Part shown: one piece after another, positions 53,260 through 61,359 of the stretch
How the letters are laid out: each line of letters begins with the position of its first letter
Position numbering within the stretch: position 1 is the stretch's first letter
Source of the DNA: Trebonia kvetii
GTDB taxonomy: Bacteria > Actinomycetota > Actinomycetes > Streptosporangiales > Streptosporangiaceae
Assembly: GCF_007827045.1 (NCBI RefSeq)
Contig: NZ_RPFW01000001.1
Location: 186,001-250,000, forward strand
Length of the DNA stretch: 64,000 nucleotides
Reading direction: 5' to 3'
Notes under the pieces: generated by a model
Told to the model about the DNA's origin: nothing
Database searches by the model: none
Seen by the model: only the letters and a program-made list of their open reading frames with translations
Position numbers and translations under genes: made by a program

Positions 53260-54123
53260 GTGAGCGATTACCAGCCGCGCCCACCGGGCGGGTGGCCCGC
53301 GCAGCCGCCGCAGAGCAGCGGCGGCGGCCAGGGTGACGGGTTCGCCCAGCCGGGCTACGGCCAGCAGGGCGGCGGGTACGGCCAGCAGGGCGGGTACGGC
53401 TCCAGGGGGCGGGTCGCGCGGCCGCGGCGGCGCCGCCGCGGCTGGGTCGTCCTGACGGTGATCCTCGTGATGATCGTCGCCATCCTCGCCATCGGCGACC
53501 AGATCGCCAAGGGGATCGCGGAGAACCAGATCGCGCAGAAGATCGAGACGTCCGGCCTCAACACCAAGCCGTCGGTCGGCATCGAGGGCTGGCCGTTCCT
53601 CACCCAGCTCGCCGCCAAGGACATCAAGGCGATCGACATCAACGCCAGCAATGTCAAGACGGGCCAGTTCGAGATCACCAGCATCAAGGCACGGGCCACC
53701 GGCGTGCACCTGAGCAGCCTGTCGGCCAACGCGAGCGCCAGGATCGACCAGATCAACGGCACCGCGACCATCTCCTACCAGTCGCTTGCCAACGACCTGG
53801 GCAACGCGATCAACCTGCCGGGCGTGAGCTCCATCGGCAGCATCGCCCCCGATCCGTCGGCCGGACCGGACGCGGTCAAGGTGGACCTTGGCGGCCTGGC
53901 GAGCGTCGACGCGACCGTGAAGCAGACCGCACCGAACAAGATCACCATCCACTTCGGCGCGCTCGGCGGCATCGCCTCACTGCTTGGCGGCGCGGGCACG
54001 ATCCAGGATCAGGTCATCACCATCCCGCCGCTGCCCGCCGGCCTTGTCGTCAGGTCCGTCGCGGTGGAACCCCAGGGCATCGTTGCCACCGCCTCGGCCA
54101 CGAACACGACCTTGAGCCAGTAA
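53260..54123 (+). CDS. DUF2993 (LmeA-like) protein, paralog 2
   Basis: A 287-residue protein (GTG at 53260 with GGGAG at 53247-53251; ATG at 53245 is the alternative). A shorter Gly/Gln/Tyr-rich N-terminus (GYGQQGGGYGQQGG), a basic segment, one membrane helix (GWVVLTVILVMIVAILAIGD) and a DUF2993 domain closely like that of the previous gene: KPSVGIEGWPFLTQLAAKD aligns with the KPNVSIEGFPFLTQL stretch of paralog 1. Probably a lipid-binding extracytoplasmic protein. The tandem pair may act on different lipids. Confidence 0.85.
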   Translation: MSDYQPRPPGGWPAQPPQSSGGGQGDGFAQPGYGQQGGGYGQQGGYGSRGRVARPRRRRRGWVVLTVILVMIVAILAIGDQIAKGIAENQIAQKIETSGLNTKPSVGIEGWPFLTQLAAKDIKAIDINASNVKTGQFEITSIKARATGVHLSSLSANASARIDQINGTATISYQSLANDLGNAINLPGVSSIGSIAPDPSAGPDAVKVDLGGLASVDATVKQTAPNKITIHFGALGGIASLLGGAGTIQDQVITIPPLPAGLVVRSVAVEPQGIVATASATNTTLSQ

Positions 54124-54311
54124 TTCCCCAAGGCATCCGATTTCGCCACTGGAGGCGTCCTTCGTCCCAGGAAGCGCTGCGGGCACTGTCAACCTGGCCA
54201 TATTGGTACATACAGGACAAAAGGGAAGAATCGGAAGCGCTCTCAGTTGTAGCGTTCGTTGGCCCATAATGAGCGAGAGCGCGCCGTGCACATACTTTTC
54301 AGGAGTCGCCC

Positions 54312-56471
54312 GTGACAACCGGCAAGAGGGTCAGCCGAAAGGCACCGCCGGCGAGCGTGGAATCCATCGAGACCAACACGTCGGTGCGAACCCTTATTCT
54401 CGGAATCGAACGTAACGGGCGCATTGTCCAGCACGATCGCACGGCTCCAAAGGTTCTCGCACGTTCCACGGACGATCTGTTGGGTGTTCACCTCAGCGAC
54501 ATCACGGCGAATCCGTCGGATAGCGTCACCGTTCTTTCGATCGCGATGATGCTCGACGCGGTGCGCGCGGATCGCGAGGGCAACGCCGTTCTCACCATCG
54601 CACTCGCGGGCGGCCTGAGCGCCGATGCAATCGTTACCGCTAAGCCGATGCAAACCGGATCGAGTGACGTCGCGGCCTTCGTGATCATGCAGATCCCGAT
54701 CCCGTCGGCGGAGCGGTTCGTCGACCCCGCCCTGATGCGGGACATCCTGCTGCGCGACGCGAGCCCGGTCGAAGAGGACACGCTCGACTTCAGCGAGCTG
54801 GCGAAGAAGATGACCGCCCAGCTGGTGCCCGCCTTCTGCTCCACCGCCGAGGTCCTCGTCATCGAGTCGCTCATCGGCGACAACGAGGTGCCCTCGCACC
54901 TGCCCGACGGGAACATCCCGCTGCGCCGTCTGCACGTCAGGCACGACAGGGAGCACCCTGCCTGGCAGTCCGCCTTCCCCATCGGCGAGATCCTGCGCTT
55001 CCCGCCCGGCTCCGCCTACACCAAGAGCATCGAGACCGGTGCGGCGGTGCTCGAGCACTCCGTCTCCGCCGACTCGGCGAAGAAGCTGGCCAAGTCCTGG
55101 CGCCGCAAGCCGGTCGGCGGCCTGTTCACCGACGTGTCGATGCTGGTCATCCCCGCGGTCTCCAAGGGGACCGTGCTCGGTCTCTTCTGCTGTTTCCGCG
55201 AGGCGGGCGCGCGCAGGTTCGACCGCTACGACATGGAAATGGGCATGGAGTTCGCCACCAGGTCGGCGGTGTTCTTCAACCACGCCACCCGGTACAACAG
55301 GGAGCACGCCACCGCGCTGACTCTGCAGCGCGCGATGCTGCCCACCGGGCTGTCCATGCCGTCGTCCGTCGAGGTCAAGCACCGCTACCTGCCGGGCAGT
55401 GAGCTCGTCGAGGTCGGCGGCGACTGGTATGAGTCGATCAGGCTGCCTGGCGCGCGGGTAGCGCTTGTCGTCGGGGACGTCGCCGGACACGGAGTCCGGG
55501 CCGCGGTCACTATGGGACGGCTGCGCACCGCCATCCAGACCCTCGCCATGCTCGAGCTGCCGCCCGCCGAGTCGCTGCAGCAGCTCGACGAGCTGATGCG
55601 GACCATCGGCGAGCGCGAGCCGCACTTCGCCACCTGCGCCTACGCGGTGTACGACGCGGTGACCGGCGAGATCGAGCTGTCCGTGGCGGGCCACCTGCCG
55701 CCGCTGCTCGTCCACCCGGACGGCCGCAACGAGTACCTCGAGGTCATCCCGAGCCCGCCGCTCGGCGTCGGCAACGGCGTGGTGGACACCAAGGTCATCG
55801 GGGTCGAGGACGGCTCGCTCTTCGTGCTGTACACCGACGGCCTCGTGGAGTCGCGCGACCGCGACATCTCGGAGGGGCTCGACAGGCTGCAGGCCGCCTT
55901 CGGCGAGGGCGCGCCGGAAGCGGACCTCGAGGACCTGTGCAAGACTGCGCTCGACGGCGTCTACTCCGACGCCAAGCGCGACGACATCGCTGTCCTCATC
56001 GCCAAGCTGCGGCGCATCCCCGAGGATCACCGGGTCATCTTCCAGCTCGAGCCGGAGCACTCCGCGGTGCGGCACGCGCGGTCGCTGATCCGCGACCCGC
56101 TCAAGCGCTGGGGCCTCGAGGACCTGATCGACAGCAGCGAGCTGCTCGTCTCCGAGCTGGTCACCAACGCGATCAAGTACGCCAACGGCGAGGTGACGCT
56201 CCGGCTCATCCTCGAGCCGGAAAGCCTGGTCTGCGAGGTGCACGACTCCTCCCCCGCGCTGCCCCGGGTGCTCCAGGTCGACAAGGACGCGGAGAACGGC
56301 CGCGGCCTGCACGTGGTGTCCCAGATGGCGTCCCGCTGGGGCGTGCGCCGCACGCCTGGCGGCAAGGTCGTCTGGTGCGAGCAGCTGGTGCCCGCCGAGA
56401 TCACCGAGGCGATGCGCGCGGCGCTTGAGAACCCCGACGAGGTCACCCCGGATGCGGTCCCGGTTTCCTAG
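54312..56471 (+). CDS. SpoIIE-type PP2C phosphatase with GAF-like and anti-sigma kinase domains
   Basis: A 719-residue signalling protein. A possible PAS-like N-terminus (residues 25-100), a GAF-like region (about 160-335), a PP2C/SpoIIE phosphatase (HRYLPGSELVEVGGDWYE, VVGDVAGHGVRAA, LYTDGLVESRDRD) and a C-terminal GHKL domain like RsbW (SSELLVSELVTNAIKYA, ENGRGLHVVSQMAS). The set suggests control of a sigma factor by anti-sigma-antagonist dephosphorylation. GTG start with AGGAG at 54301-54305. No sigma factor or antagonist gene is adjacent, so the partner is elsewhere. Confidence 0.92.
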   Translation: MTTGKRVSRKAPPASVESIETNTSVRTLILGIERNGRIVQHDRTAPKVLARSTDDLLGVHLSDITANPSDSVTVLSIAMMLDAVRADREGNAVLTIALAGGLSADAIVTAKPMQTGSSDVAAFVIMQIPIPSAERFVDPALMRDILLRDASPVEEDTLDFSELAKKMTAQLVPAFCSTAEVLVIESLIGDNEVPSHLPDGNIPLRRLHVRHDREHPAWQSAFPIGEILRFPPGSAYTKSIETGAAVLEHSVSADSAKKLAKSWRRKPVGGLFTDVSMLVIPAVSKGTVLGLFCCFREAGARRFDRYDMEMGMEFATRSAVFFNHATRYNREHATALTLQRAMLPTGLSMPSSVEVKHRYLPGSELVEVGGDWYESIRLPGARVALVVGDVAGHGVRAAVTMGRLRTAIQTLAMLELPPAESLQQLDELMRTIGEREPHFATCAYAVYDAVTGEIELSVAGHLPPLLVHPDGRNEYLEVIPSPPLGVGNGVVDTKVIGVEDGSLFVLYTDGLVESRDRDISEGLDRLQAAFGEGAPEADLEDLCKTALDGVYSDAKRDDIAVLIAKLRRIPEDHRVIFQLEPEHSAVRHARSLIRDPLKRWGLEDLIDSSELLVSELVTNAIKYANGEVTLRLILEPESLVCEVHDSSPALPRVLQVDKDAENGRGLHVVSQMASRWGVRRTPGGKVVWCEQLVPAEITEAMRAALENPDEVTPDAVPVS

Positions 56472-56482
56472 ACTGCGCAGCC

Positions 56483-56545
56483 ACGCAATCGTTCGGTATC
56501 GGCCCTTGTGAAGTACCGAAGGCGGATTTTCCCGAACGGTTGCGT
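56483..56545. terminator. nested hairpins between convergent phosphatase and glmS
   Basis: Outer arms ACGCAATCGTTCGG (56483-56496) and CCGAACGGTTGCGT (56532-56545), 14 bp with one G-T pair. Inner arms TTCGGTA (56492-56498) and TACCGAA (56514-56520) compete with the outer stem. Likely a bidirectional terminator. Confidence 0.6.
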
Positions 56546-56565
56546 GTGCTCCGCGATCCGCCGCC

Positions 56566-58416
56566 CTACTCCACGGTGACGCTCTTGGCGAGGTTGCGGG
56601 GCTTGTCGATGTCGCGGCCGAGCTTCGCGGCGGTGTGGTAGGCGAGCAGCTGCAGCGGGATGTTGAACAGGATCGGCTCGAGCTCGGGCTCTGTCCGGGG
56701 CACTCTGATCAACGCGTCCGCCAGGCCCGCGGGGATGTCGGTGCTTGTCACCGCGATGACGGGGCCGCCGCGCGCCTTGATCTGCTCGATCGTGGAGATG
56801 TTCTTGGCGACCAGGTCGTCGGACGGGATGACCACCACGCTCGGCATGTCGGGGGCGATGAGCGCAAGCGGGCCGTGCTTGAGCTCTCCCGCCTGGTAGG
56901 CCTCGGCGTGCACGTAGGAGATCTCCTTGAGCTTCTGCGCGCCCTCACGGGCCACCGGCCAGCCGCGTACCCGGCCGATGAAGAACATGTGGTCGGCGTC
57001 GGCGAACTCGCTGGCGATGGCGGCGATCTCGTCTTCCGCGTTGAGCATCGCGGTCACCTGGGACGGCAGGCCGCGCAGGCCCCTGACGACGCGTTCGCCC
57101 TGGGCGGCCGACAGGTCCCTGACCCGGCCGAGAAGCAGCGCGAGCAGCGCGAAGTTGACCGCCATGTTGGTCAGCGCCTTGGTGGAGGCCACCGCGACCT
57201 CCGGCCCGGCGTGCAGGAAGATGCCATGGCCGCACTCGCGCCCGATGGCGCTGCCGACGACGTTCACGGCGCCCATCACCTGGCCGCCCTTGCGCTTGAG
57301 CTCCTGCACGGCCATCAGCGTGTCGCTGGTCTCGCCCGACTGGGAGACGGCAACGTAGAGCGCGTCCGGGTCCACGACCGGGCTGCGGTACCTGAACTCG
57401 CTCGCGGGCTCGGCGTCGGCGGGGATGCGCGCGAGTTCCTCGACGAGCGCGGCGCCCATCTGGCCCGCGTAGTAGGCGCTGCCGCAGCCGAGGAACTTGA
57501 CCCGCTTGATGTTGCGCAGCTCGCGCGGGTCGAAGTTGAGGCCGCCGAGCTTCGCGGTGGCGAACCGCTCGTCCAGGCGGCCCATGACCGCCCGCCGGAT
57601 CGCGTCCGGCTGCTCGTGGATCTCCTTGCGCATGTAGTCGCTGTACGGGCCGAGCTCGTAGTCCTCGGCCTGCGCGTCAACCGTGGTGGGCGTGCGGTGC
57701 CCGTCGCCGCTGACCGACGGCCCGGACAGCGTCGTCGTGCGGTAATCGGTCGCGCTGATCGTCGCGACCTCGCCGTCTTCCAGGTAAATGACCTGGCGCG
57801 TGTACCTGACAAGGGCGGCCACATCGGAGGCGACGAACATCTCGTTCTCGCCGAGGCCGAGCACGATCGGCGAGCCCTTGCGCGCGACCACAAGCTCGTC
57901 GGGGTTCTTCAGGTCGAGCACGACGAGGCCGTAGGCGCCCTCGACGCGGCGCAGGGTGCGGACGACCGCGTCCGAGAGGCTCGCGGACTCGATCGCCGCG
58001 AGCTCAGCGGCGATCATGTGCGCGAGTGCCTCGGTGTCGGTGTCGCTCACCAGCGTGACGCCGGCGCCGGTGAGCTGGTCACGGAGCTGGTCGGCGTTCT
58101 CGATGATGCCGTTGTGCACCAGCGCGATGCGCTGCGCGGTGTCGGTGTGCGGGTGGGCGTTCCGCTCGTTCGGCTCGCCGTGGGTGGCCCACCGCGTGTG
58201 GCCGATGCCGATCGTCGCCTTGGTCGTCTGCCGCCCGTCGTCGATCTTGTCGCGCAGGTCCTGGACCCGGCCGGCGGTCTTGGTGATCTGGAGGCGGCCA
58301 CGGCGCACGAGGGCGAGGCCCGCCGAGTCGTAACCCCGGTACTCGAGCCGGTGCAGCCCCTCGAGCAGCACCGGGGTCGCGTCCCGCTTGCCGATGTAGC
58401 CAACGATCCCGCACAT
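56566..58416 (-). CDS. glmS: glutamine--fructose-6-phosphate aminotransferase
   Basis: A 616-residue enzyme that makes glucosamine-6-phosphate, the first step to UDP-GlcNAc for peptidoglycan. N-terminal amidotransferase domain beginning MCGIVGYIGKRDA with catalytic Cys2 and HTRWATHGEP, then two SIS sugar-isomerase domains (GCGSAYYAG, SQSGETSDT) and the conserved end PRNLAKSVTVE. The ATG at 58416 is fixed by the Cys2 rule and AGGAGG upstream; the longer frame to 58458 is not used. A small conserved protein gene lies just upstream on the same strand. Confidence 0.97.
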   Translation of the reverse strand: MCGIVGYIGKRDATPVLLEGLHRLEYRGYDSAGLALVRRGRLQITKTAGRVQDLRDKIDDGRQTTKATIGIGHTRWATHGEPNERNAHPHTDTAQRIALVHNGIIENADQLRDQLTGAGVTLVSDTDTEALAHMIAAELAAIESASLSDAVVRTLRRVEGAYGLVVLDLKNPDELVVARKGSPIVLGLGENEMFVASDVAALVRYTRQVIYLEDGEVATISATDYRTTTLSGPSVSGDGHRTPTTVDAQAEDYELGPYSDYMRKEIHEQPDAIRRAVMGRLDERFATAKLGGLNFDPRELRNIKRVKFLGCGSAYYAGQMGAALVEELARIPADAEPASEFRYRSPVVDPDALYVAVSQSGETSDTLMAVQELKRKGGQVMGAVNVVGSAIGRECGHGIFLHAGPEVAVASTKALTNMAVNFALLALLLGRVRDLSAAQGERVVRGLRGLPSQVTAMLNAEDEIAAIASEFADADHMFFIGRVRGWPVAREGAQKLKEISYVHAEAYQAGELKHGPLALIAPDMPSVVVIPSDDLVAKNISTIEQIKARGGPVIAVTSTDIPAGLADALIRVPRTEPELEPILFNIPLQLLAYHTAAKLGRDIDKPRNLAKSVTVE

Positions 58417-58466
58417 CGATTCGTTCTCCTCCTTGCCATCCTGCCTTGGGCAGGTCATGCGTTCGC

Positions 58467-58766
58467 TTACCGAGGCCGGTCCGGATACACCATGCGGCGC
58501 AGCTGGCGCTCAGACACCGCGTCCGCCTTGAACCTCCGGCTCTTGAGCTCGTTCACGAGCTGCGGCCAGATCGCGTCGTTCTTGCGATTGCGGTCCTTGA
58601 GCTCCTGGTGGCGCCGGACGACGTACTCGTCGACCGTCTGGCCGAAGTAGGCGAGCACGTCGGCCACGACCCGCGCCGCGGTCGCCTCATCCAGCCCCGT
58701 GCTTATCGCGACGTGGCGGACCAGGTCTTGCGGGTACGGTGAGCTCCGCGGGTGCGCATCATCCAT
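58467..58766 (-). CDS. conserved hypothetical protein, 99 aa
   Basis: A small basic, helical protein: DLVRHVAISTGLDEATAARVV, DVLAYFGQTVDEYVVRRHQE and a C-terminal RRFKADAVSERQLRRMVY. The layout looks like an actinobacterial conserved family, but I do not know a function and see no cofactor motif, signal or membrane segment. It is 50 bp upstream of glmS on the same strand and could be co-transcribed with it. Confidence 0.65.
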   Translation of the reverse strand: MDDAHPRSSPYPQDLVRHVAISTGLDEATAARVVADVLAYFGQTVDEYVVRRHQELKDRNRKNDAIWPQLVNELKSRRFKADAVSERQLRRMVYPDRPR

Positions 58767-58806
58767 AGACGCGGGTCATTCTGCCAGGCGCTTGGCGTTA
58801 GTGGCA

Positions 58807-58834
58807 AATTCCTGCCCGATTCCGGGCAGGAATT
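58807..58834. promoter_or_regulatory. hairpin upstream of the glmS-linked small gene
   Basis: Perfect 11-bp arms AATTCCTGCCC / GGGCAGGAATT with loop GATTCC, 41 bp before the start of the 99-aa gene on the minus strand. Attenuator, operator or terminator. Confidence 0.5.
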
Positions 58835-58892
58835 GGGAGATTCACGCGCCTCGCACGGCACGTACCCGGCTTGCGGGCCTGGCGGGCATGCA

Positions 58893-58943
58893 TGAGGCCG
58901 GCCGTCGCTGAGTGGGCGGGGGAGCATGCGACGGCCGGCCTCA
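58893..58943. terminator. 16-bp perfect hairpin in the non-coding gap
   Basis: TGAGGCCGGCCGTCGC / GCGACGGCCGGCCTCA with a 19-nt loop. It is as strong as the gene-end terminators in this window, yet no annotated gene ends beside it. It may terminate an unannotated RNA. Confidence 0.6.
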
Positions 58944-59409
58944 CGTACAAAACCGTCAGCGGCCCCGAAAACGTTACGCTCGCCCCGACGTAAGGTTCTT
59001 ACGGCCCGGTTGCCCGACTGAAAGCCAGGCCCAGCCGCCCTTCCCGAACCGATCAGAAACTGGACGACTGATCACGAAAGTTACGGGAATACTGCTGCTG
59101 GGACCAATGAGTCCCCTGAGGCAGCACAGGTGCGGATACTCCGCCCGGTGCACCGCCGTAGGGGGCAGAGGGGGAAACCATGGCCGGCCCGCATGACTGC
59201 TGGTGACCGTGGCGCCATTACTGCCCGACAGTAAGGCGCGGCCGGAGCGCCAGCTCCGACACCGGACCCGGACACCGGACTCGTGCATGGAGGCTCGTCA
59301 CCGCTTCTGGTAGCGGCAGCTGCCAATCAAGCGCGGCATTTCTTCCAGGCTCTTGTCTGCCTGCGCACGACCCGGTCGTCAAGTCATCGACCGAAAGCGG
59401 GAGGGCGTC

Positions 59410-59632
59410 GTGCCCACCCATCTTCTTCATTCCGGCAACGAACAGGCAATCATTTTCCTCGGCGCAATCGCCGTGGCAGTGCTCATCAGGTTCTGGCGAA
59501 TAGTGCTCACTGGATTCGCGCTCATGCTGATCGTCGCGGCGCTCATCGTGTTCAGCGTGATCCTGGACCTGCACGTGGTCCACGAGGTCGCCACGTACCT
59601 GCGGAACCTCGTCCACCAGATCACCGGGTTAA
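59410..59632 (+). CDS. small membrane protein lacking an in-frame stop before its terminator
   Basis: From GTG at 59410 (ribosome site GGGAGGG just upstream) the frame encodes 73 residues: a short polar start (PTHLLHSGNEQ), one or two hydrophobic helices (AIIFLGAIAVAVLIRFW, IVLTGFALMLIVAALIVFSV) and an amphipathic end (HEVATYLRNLVHQITG). No stop occurs in this frame before the strong terminator at 59642-59690. A TAA (59630-59632) sits one base out of frame after a GGG run. The end given here assumes a one-base indel. Function unknown. Confidence 0.6.
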
Positions 59633-59641
59633 CAATGTCCC

Positions 59642-59690
59642 AGGCCGTACCCCGCCGGTTTCACGCCGGCGGGGTACGGCCTTTCCTTTT
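59642..59690 (+). terminator. strong intrinsic terminator
   Basis: Perfect 17-bp arms AGGCCGTACCCCGCCGG / CCGGCGGGGTACGGCCT with a 7-nt loop, followed by TTCCTTTT. The best Rho-independent terminator in the window, serving the small membrane ORF and possibly the convergent patatin gene. Confidence 0.9.
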
Positions 59691-59736
59691 CACCAGCACC
59701 GCGCGGATCTGTGCGCTGCTCGTGTCGCCGCCGTGG

Positions 59737-60690
59737 TCACGGCGCGAGCACCTCGCGGACGGACTCGCGGCCGGATTCCAGGGCCGCCGCGAGCAGGCGG
59801 GCGTCCGTGGTCAGACGGCTTACCTTGGGCACCGAGGCGGGCGGGAAGATCATGAACGCCTTTCCCTCGGCCTCGAGCAGGGCGATGCGGGCCACGTCAG
59901 CGGCGGTCCTGGCGGGCCGGGTGAGCAGGGCGGTCTTCAGCGCCAGCGACTCGTTGCGCAGGGTTGTCCTGGCAAGCAGCCGGATCGAGCGGGCCGGGCG
60001 CGGTGCTGGAGATCCAGTTGCATGCGGCACCGGAATGCCGAGCGCCAGCGGGCGGCGGGAGCGGAGTATCAGGATGTGCGTCGCGCCCTGCGCGTGCGGC
60101 GTGCGGAACGGGATCGACTCCGCCACGCCCGCGTCGTAGAAGCGCTGGCCGCGCAGTTGCACGGGCGGTCCGGCCAGGAACGGCAGCGACGCGCTCGCCC
60201 GCAGCGCGAGCCGGAGCTCTGCCGGGCTGGCGATGAGCGGGCGCAGGTCGGTCGACTCCCCCGTCTCCGCGTCCGTGCCGAGCGGGTGGTACTCGACGGG
60301 GCTGGCGAGGATCGAGGCGAAGTCCATCGGGAACTCCGTCTGGTACACGTCCTCGACCAGCGCGCGCACGTCGACGACCGGGCGGCCGCGCAGCAGCGCC
60401 GACCAGCGGATCAGCGTCTTGGCGTAGTCCGGGTCGGCCCAGCCGCGCAGCCGGTCAGGTTCCGAGCTGACCAGCCAGGCTCCGGTGATCGCGCCGGCCG
60501 ACGAGCCGTAGACCGCGTCAAACGCGGAAACCAGGCCGAGCTCGTGCAGCGCCAGCGCCATGCCGGCCGACACGGTGCCGCGCATGCCGCCGCCCTCGAC
60601 GGAAAGCACGATCCGGTGCTCGTCGGCACGGTGCCCTGGCTGGCTCCCGGTCCGCCCGCGCTCCCCGATCAGCTTCAGGACTTCGTGCAT
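59737..60690 (-). CDS. patatin-like phospholipase
   Basis: A 317-residue acyl hydrolase from the ATG at 60690. It shows the oxyanion loop VEGGGMRG at 32-38, the nucleophile elbow YGSSAGA with Ser64 and the catalytic Asp in YDAGVAESIP (the usual DGG/DGA is DAG). Bacterial patatins hydrolyse phospholipids or other lipid esters. No signal peptide. It lies 59 bp downstream of the secreted Ig-like protein gene on the same strand. Confidence 0.9.
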   Translation of the reverse strand: MHEVLKLIGERGRTGSQPGHRADEHRIVLSVEGGGMRGTVSAGMALALHELGLVSAFDAVYGSSAGAITGAWLVSSEPDRLRGWADPDYAKTLIRWSALLRGRPVVDVRALVEDVYQTEFPMDFASILASPVEYHPLGTDAETGESTDLRPLIASPAELRLALRASASLPFLAGPPVQLRGQRFYDAGVAESIPFRTPHAQGATHILILRSRRPLALGIPVPHATGSPAPRPARSIRLLARTTLRNESLALKTALLTRPARTAADVARIALLEAEGKAFMIFPPASVPKVSRLTTDARLLAAALESGRESVREVLAP

Positions 60691-60749
60691 CCTGGCACCG
60701 TACCCCGCTGGCCGGGCGACGAGGCCTCGCGGGCGGCTCGCGTCGCGGG

Positions 60750-61286
60750 TCAGCAGGCCACGGTGAGCGGGGTGCTGGTGAGCAGCCCCTGGTCGCCGCT
60801 GTCGTCCCACGTGTTGAGGTGCCCGTCGTACCCGCAGACGGTAGAAAGGAGAACGGAGCTGATGGTGACGGTGAAGGTGCCCTGTGCATCGGCCTGCGCG
60901 GAGGACACCTGGTAGTCCTCCCCGGGGTAGGTAGCGAAGGTCACCCGGACCGCGCCGCCCCTCGGGAAACCGGATCCGTGCAGCGTCACCTGCTGGCCGG
61001 ACGCTATCCGCTTTGGCACGCCGGTCACCGTCGCCCCTTGGGTGGCGGCGGTCGGCGCGGCTGACGGCGTCGCGGAACCCGCTGCCGGCGTCTGGCTGGC
61101 GACCAGGCTGCCGGTGACGACGGGGTTGGCCGCCGAAGAGCTGACCGGTGTGGTCACCGGGGGCTGGGGCGGCGGGGACGTATGGTCGTTGGCAGCCAGC
61201 GTGAAGAAGCCGGTTAGCGCGGCCCCTCCCAGGGTGCCCACAAGTCCGATCAGCGCGACGGTCCGCGGGAAACTTCGTTCAACCAC
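60750..61286 (-). CDS. secreted or membrane-anchored protein with Ig/IPT-like domain
   Basis: A 178-residue protein from GTG at 61286. An N-terminal membrane helix (TVALIGLVGTLGGAALTGFFTLA), a Thr/Pro/Ala/Ser-rich linker, then a beta-rich domain with VPKRIASGQQVTLHGSGFPRGGAVRVTF, the layout of IPT/TIG domains. Two cysteines (VCGYDG and the final AC) could form a disulfide. No enzymatic motif. Upstream lies the HelR-like helicase, downstream the patatin. Confidence 0.7.
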   Translation of the reverse strand: MVERSFPRTVALIGLVGTLGGAALTGFFTLAANDHTSPPPQPPVTTPVSSSAANPVVTGSLVASQTPAAGSATPSAAPTAATQGATVTGVPKRIASGQQVTLHGSGFPRGGAVRVTFATYPGEDYQVSSAQADAQGTFTVTISSVLLSTVCGYDGHLNTWDDSGDQGLLTSTPLTVAC

Positions 61287-61359
61287 GTAACCCAGCGTAG
61301 GCAAGCGAAAGCGTGCGCGGTAGAGCCCTCCTATTGCACATTCATCGCGTGGCGGGGAG

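Larger units (their letters stand above)
58767..59409. other. 643-bp non-coding region with several hairpins
   Basis: No supported ORF. It holds strong inverted repeats at 58807-58834 and 58893-58943, and a structured stretch at 59093-59154 (TGCTGC..GCAGCA enclosing GGGAC..GTCCC, then GGTGC..GCACC) plus TTACTG..CAGTAA at 59218-59234. Possible small RNA, or long leader of the membrane ORF at 59410. No tRNA-like elements were seen. Confidence 0.5.

Noticed and set aside
56635..58650. 671-codon plus-strand ORF opposite glmS
   Set aside because: glmS is certain; the antisense ORF has no recognisable features.
58950..59240. tRNA, riboswitch or glmS ribozyme in the gap near glmS
   Set aside because: No T-loop or CCA-like pattern, no recognised riboswitch core, and the stretch is not adjacent to the glmS start.
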